Positions 23,107-24,584 of a stretch of DNA of 24,584 bases are shown here, in pieces. A model generated the notes under the pieces. That model did no database searches and had not been told where the DNA came from. It saw only the letters and a list, made by a program, of their open reading frames with translations. This DNA is from an uncultured Spirochaetia bacterium (GTDB lineage: Bacteria; Spirochaetota; UBA6919). A program made the translations under genes and the position numbers. The stretch's first letter is position 1. Each line of letters opens with the position of its first letter. The stretch is taken from positions 1 through 24,584 of the forward strand of contig CAJXGR010000007.1 of the NCBI GenBank assembly GCA_913053665.1. Reading direction: 5' to 3'.

Positions 23107-23835
23107 TTATATTATTCCCTTCGGTCGAAGAAGTTCTTTCATATCACGGACAGCCCTGTCCAAGCCAACGAATACTGCTCTGGACACAATCCCGTGGCCA
23201 ATGCTAAACTCTTCAATCTCTGGAATAGCGGCTAGAGGCCTTATATTATGATAATAAATACCATGACCTGCATTCACACGCAGACCAATGGACCTGGCAT
23301 ATTGACAAGCTTTGATGACTTTATCAAGCTCAAGGGATTGCTCTTCAACGGACTTTGCATCACAGTAAGGCCCTGTGTGAATCTCCACAAAGTCACTCCC
23401 AACTTCCTTACAGGCATCTATCTGCTTTAAATCAGCGTCTATAAAAAGACTTAGATCAATATCGTCCTGTTGTATCTTTTCAGCGTAGCCTTTTAGCTTA
23501 TCCACATTATCGATAACGTTCAATCCTCCTTCTGTTGTGAGTTCTTCGCGTTTCTCAGGGACTAACATCACCACAGCGGGCTGAATCTCGATTGCCATCT
23601 TTAGCATCTCTTTTGTAGCCGCCATTTCAAAGTTAAGGTAAGTTGTAATGGTCTCCTTTAGAAGTCTCACATCACGATCCTGGATATGACGTCTGTCTTC
23701 ACGAAGGTGACACGTGATTCCATCGGCACCGGCTAATTCACAGATTCCTGCAGCGATCACCACTTCAGGATAGATGGTTTTTCTTGCCTGACGCAAAGTG
23801 GCAACATGATCAATATTTATACTCAACCGTCTCAT
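23107..23835 (-). CDS. pdxJ: Pyridoxine 5'-phosphate synthase PdxJ
   Basis: A 242-residue TIM-barrel enzyme that condenses 1-deoxyxylulose 5-phosphate with 3-amino-2-oxopropyl phosphate to form pyridoxine 5'-phosphate, the last ring-forming step of the DXP-dependent vitamin B6 route. Conserved residues are visible in INIDHVATLRQAR (D9, H10, R18), ITCHLREDRRHI (H43, R45), FEMAAT (E70), the strand VEIHTGPYC (150-158) and VNAGHGIYYHNI (H191). A GAGAGGTG site precedes the ATG. It is divergent from the ClpX-like gene and stands alone among genes of other pathways. Confidence 0.96.
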   Translation of the reverse strand: MRRLSINIDHVATLRQARKTIYPEVVIAAGICELAGADGITCHLREDRRHIQDRDVRLLKETITTYLNFEMAATKEMLKMAIEIQPAVVMLVPEKREELTTEGGLNVIDNVDKLKGYAEKIQQDDIDLSLFIDADLKQIDACKEVGSDFVEIHTGPYCDAKSVEEQSLELDKVIKACQYARSIGLRVNAGHGIYYHNIRPLAAIPEIEEFSIGHGIVSRAVFVGLDRAVRDMKELLRPKGII

Positions 23836-23873
23836 AGGACACCTCTCGGTAAAATTGTTATAAAAGATAGCAG

Positions 23874-23894
23874 ACTTTACTCTTAGAGTAAAGT
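23874..23894. promoter_or_regulatory. 21-bp near-palindrome between pdxJ and the ClpX-like gene
   Basis: ACTTTACTCT-T-AGAGTAAAGT: ten-base perfect arms around one base, in the 144-bp divergent gap. The symmetry and position fit a regulator binding site, or a short hairpin in the pdxJ leader. There is no direct evidence for either. Confidence 0.35.
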
Positions 23895-23979
23895 ATTAAT
23901 TGATGGACTCCAATCAACATTGACGGATGACAAGTTTTTATTTATTATTAGTTGAGTAAATGAATTCTATGAGGATATT

Positions 23980-24584
23980 ATGAGCAAAGATTTTCCCAAC
24001 TCCATGGACATCCAGAAAGATATAAATGACTTTCTTTCACAAAAATACGGCGGCAAGGTAATTCTATCGAATCCCAATGTAGAAGGGGGAGAAGAAGGAG
24101 TTCCTAGTGAAACGGAAGAAGCTCCATCCCATCATAATTTTGACTTAAAACCTATCGAGTTAGAAAGTTATCTTAAGGAATATATTGTAGAGCAAGGTGA
24201 AGCAATTGAAACGATCGCCACCAAAATCTGTACCCACTTTAACCGAATGGCCTATGAGGCGTCTCATCCGGAGTGTGACAAGATTGTGGGGGGCATTAAA
24301 GGGAATATATTAATGGTTGGCCCGACAGGAGTTGGGAAAACTTACATGATCAAGTTGATTGCCGAAAAATTAGAAGTTCCCTTTGTCAAAGGGGATGCCA
24401 CCAAATTTACAGAAACCGGGTATGTGGGGGGGGATGTAGAAGATCTCATTCGAGACCTTGTTCATGAGGCTGATGGGAATATCGAATTAGCAGAATATGG
24501 GATCGTCTATTTGGATGAAGTAGACAAGATTGCATCCACGGGAAATCAATTTGGACCCGATGTATCCCGTTCTGGTGTTCAACG
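23980..24584 (+). CDS. ClpX-like AAA+ ATPase, 3' end beyond the window
   Basis: The first 201 residues of an AAA+ protein of the ClpX/HslU group. Walker A is GPTGVGKT (114-121), Walker B is IVYLDEVDKIA (175-185), and TGYVGGDVEDLIRDLV (146-161) is the ClpX-like stretch between them. Unlike standard ClpX it has no N-terminal four-cysteine zinc domain; instead residues 1-55 are an acidic, Gly/Glu-rich extension. It is therefore a ClpX paralogue, and may unfold proteins with or without ClpP. GAGG a few bases ahead supports ATG 23980. The reading frame is open to the last base. Codons for VGG form an eight-G run at 24426-24433. Confidence 0.87.
   Translation, partial: MSKDFPNSMDIQKDINDFLSQKYGGKVILSNPNVEGGEEGVPSETEEAPSHHNFDLKPIELESYLKEYIVEQGEAIETIATKICTHFNRMAYEASHPECDKIVGGIKGNILMVGPTGVGKTYMIKLIAEKLEVPFVKGDATKFTETGYVGGDVEDLIRDLVHEADGNIELAEYGIVYLDEVDKIASTGNQFGPDVSRSGVQ

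Overview
The window looks like chromosomal DNA from a spirochaete, probably a free-living or host-associated member of the Spirochaetales with fairly AT-rich DNA (judged by eye, not computed). The main evidence is the gene order cheA - cheW/cheR fusion - cheX - cheY. A CheW fused to a CheR-like domain, followed by CheX, is a hallmark of spirochaete motility loci. A signal-peptide outer-membrane beta-barrel, a lipoprotein and an MlaF-like ATPase indicate a two-membrane envelope.

Layout. 1-2199: the translation and tRNA-modification operon rpsP (5' truncated) - KH protein - rimM - trmD - rplS. 2200-2740: a long non-coding stretch with nine perfect TCTA tetranucleotides directly after rplS, traces of a broken minus-strand reading frame, and a strong ribosome binding site separated from an ATG by a small hairpin. 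2741-5654: a tightly packed three-gene cassette I cannot assign to a known system: a sigma-region-2-like protein without region 4, a cysteine-containing soluble protein, and a single-pass membrane protein with a long charged linker. This is the best candidate for an undescribed (possibly sigma/anti-sigma-like) module. 5656-6705 (minus): a class III nucleotide cyclase-like protein with nearly all catalytic residues replaced.

6814-14089: a clear sigma-70-type promoter drives cheA, cheW-cheR, cheX and cheY, followed by a ROK sugar kinase and mutY in the same direction with short gaps or ATGA overlaps. 14081-14794 (minus): a very basic exported protein of unknown function. 15114-18373: a phosphate-type regulatory operon phoU - phoR-like kinase - phoB-like regulator. 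18423-20289 (minus): an RRM RNA-binding protein, an MlaF-like ABC ATPase with an unusual H-loop, and a DUF2400/TIGR02757 protein. 20615-21898: an outer-membrane protein made of two tandem barrel-like repeats. 22242-23105: a phosphodiester-glycosidase-family lipoprotein. 23107-23835 (minus): pdxJ. 23980-end: the start of a ClpX-like AAA+ ATPase that lacks the usual zinc-binding N-terminus and runs off the window.

Two long perfect palindromes (44 bp at 20331 and 42 bp at 22040) share a core pattern, have different outer inverted repeats, and look like members of a dispersed palindromic or MITE-like repeat family. A possible third remnant lies at 18378. How the genes work together: the che genes form one signalling unit (kinase, coupling protein, phosphatase, response regulator) expressed with two housekeeping genes; phoU/R/B form a second two-component unit. 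The three-gene cassette and the pseudo-cyclase lie between the ribosomal and chemotaxis operons and converge with a 1-bp gap.
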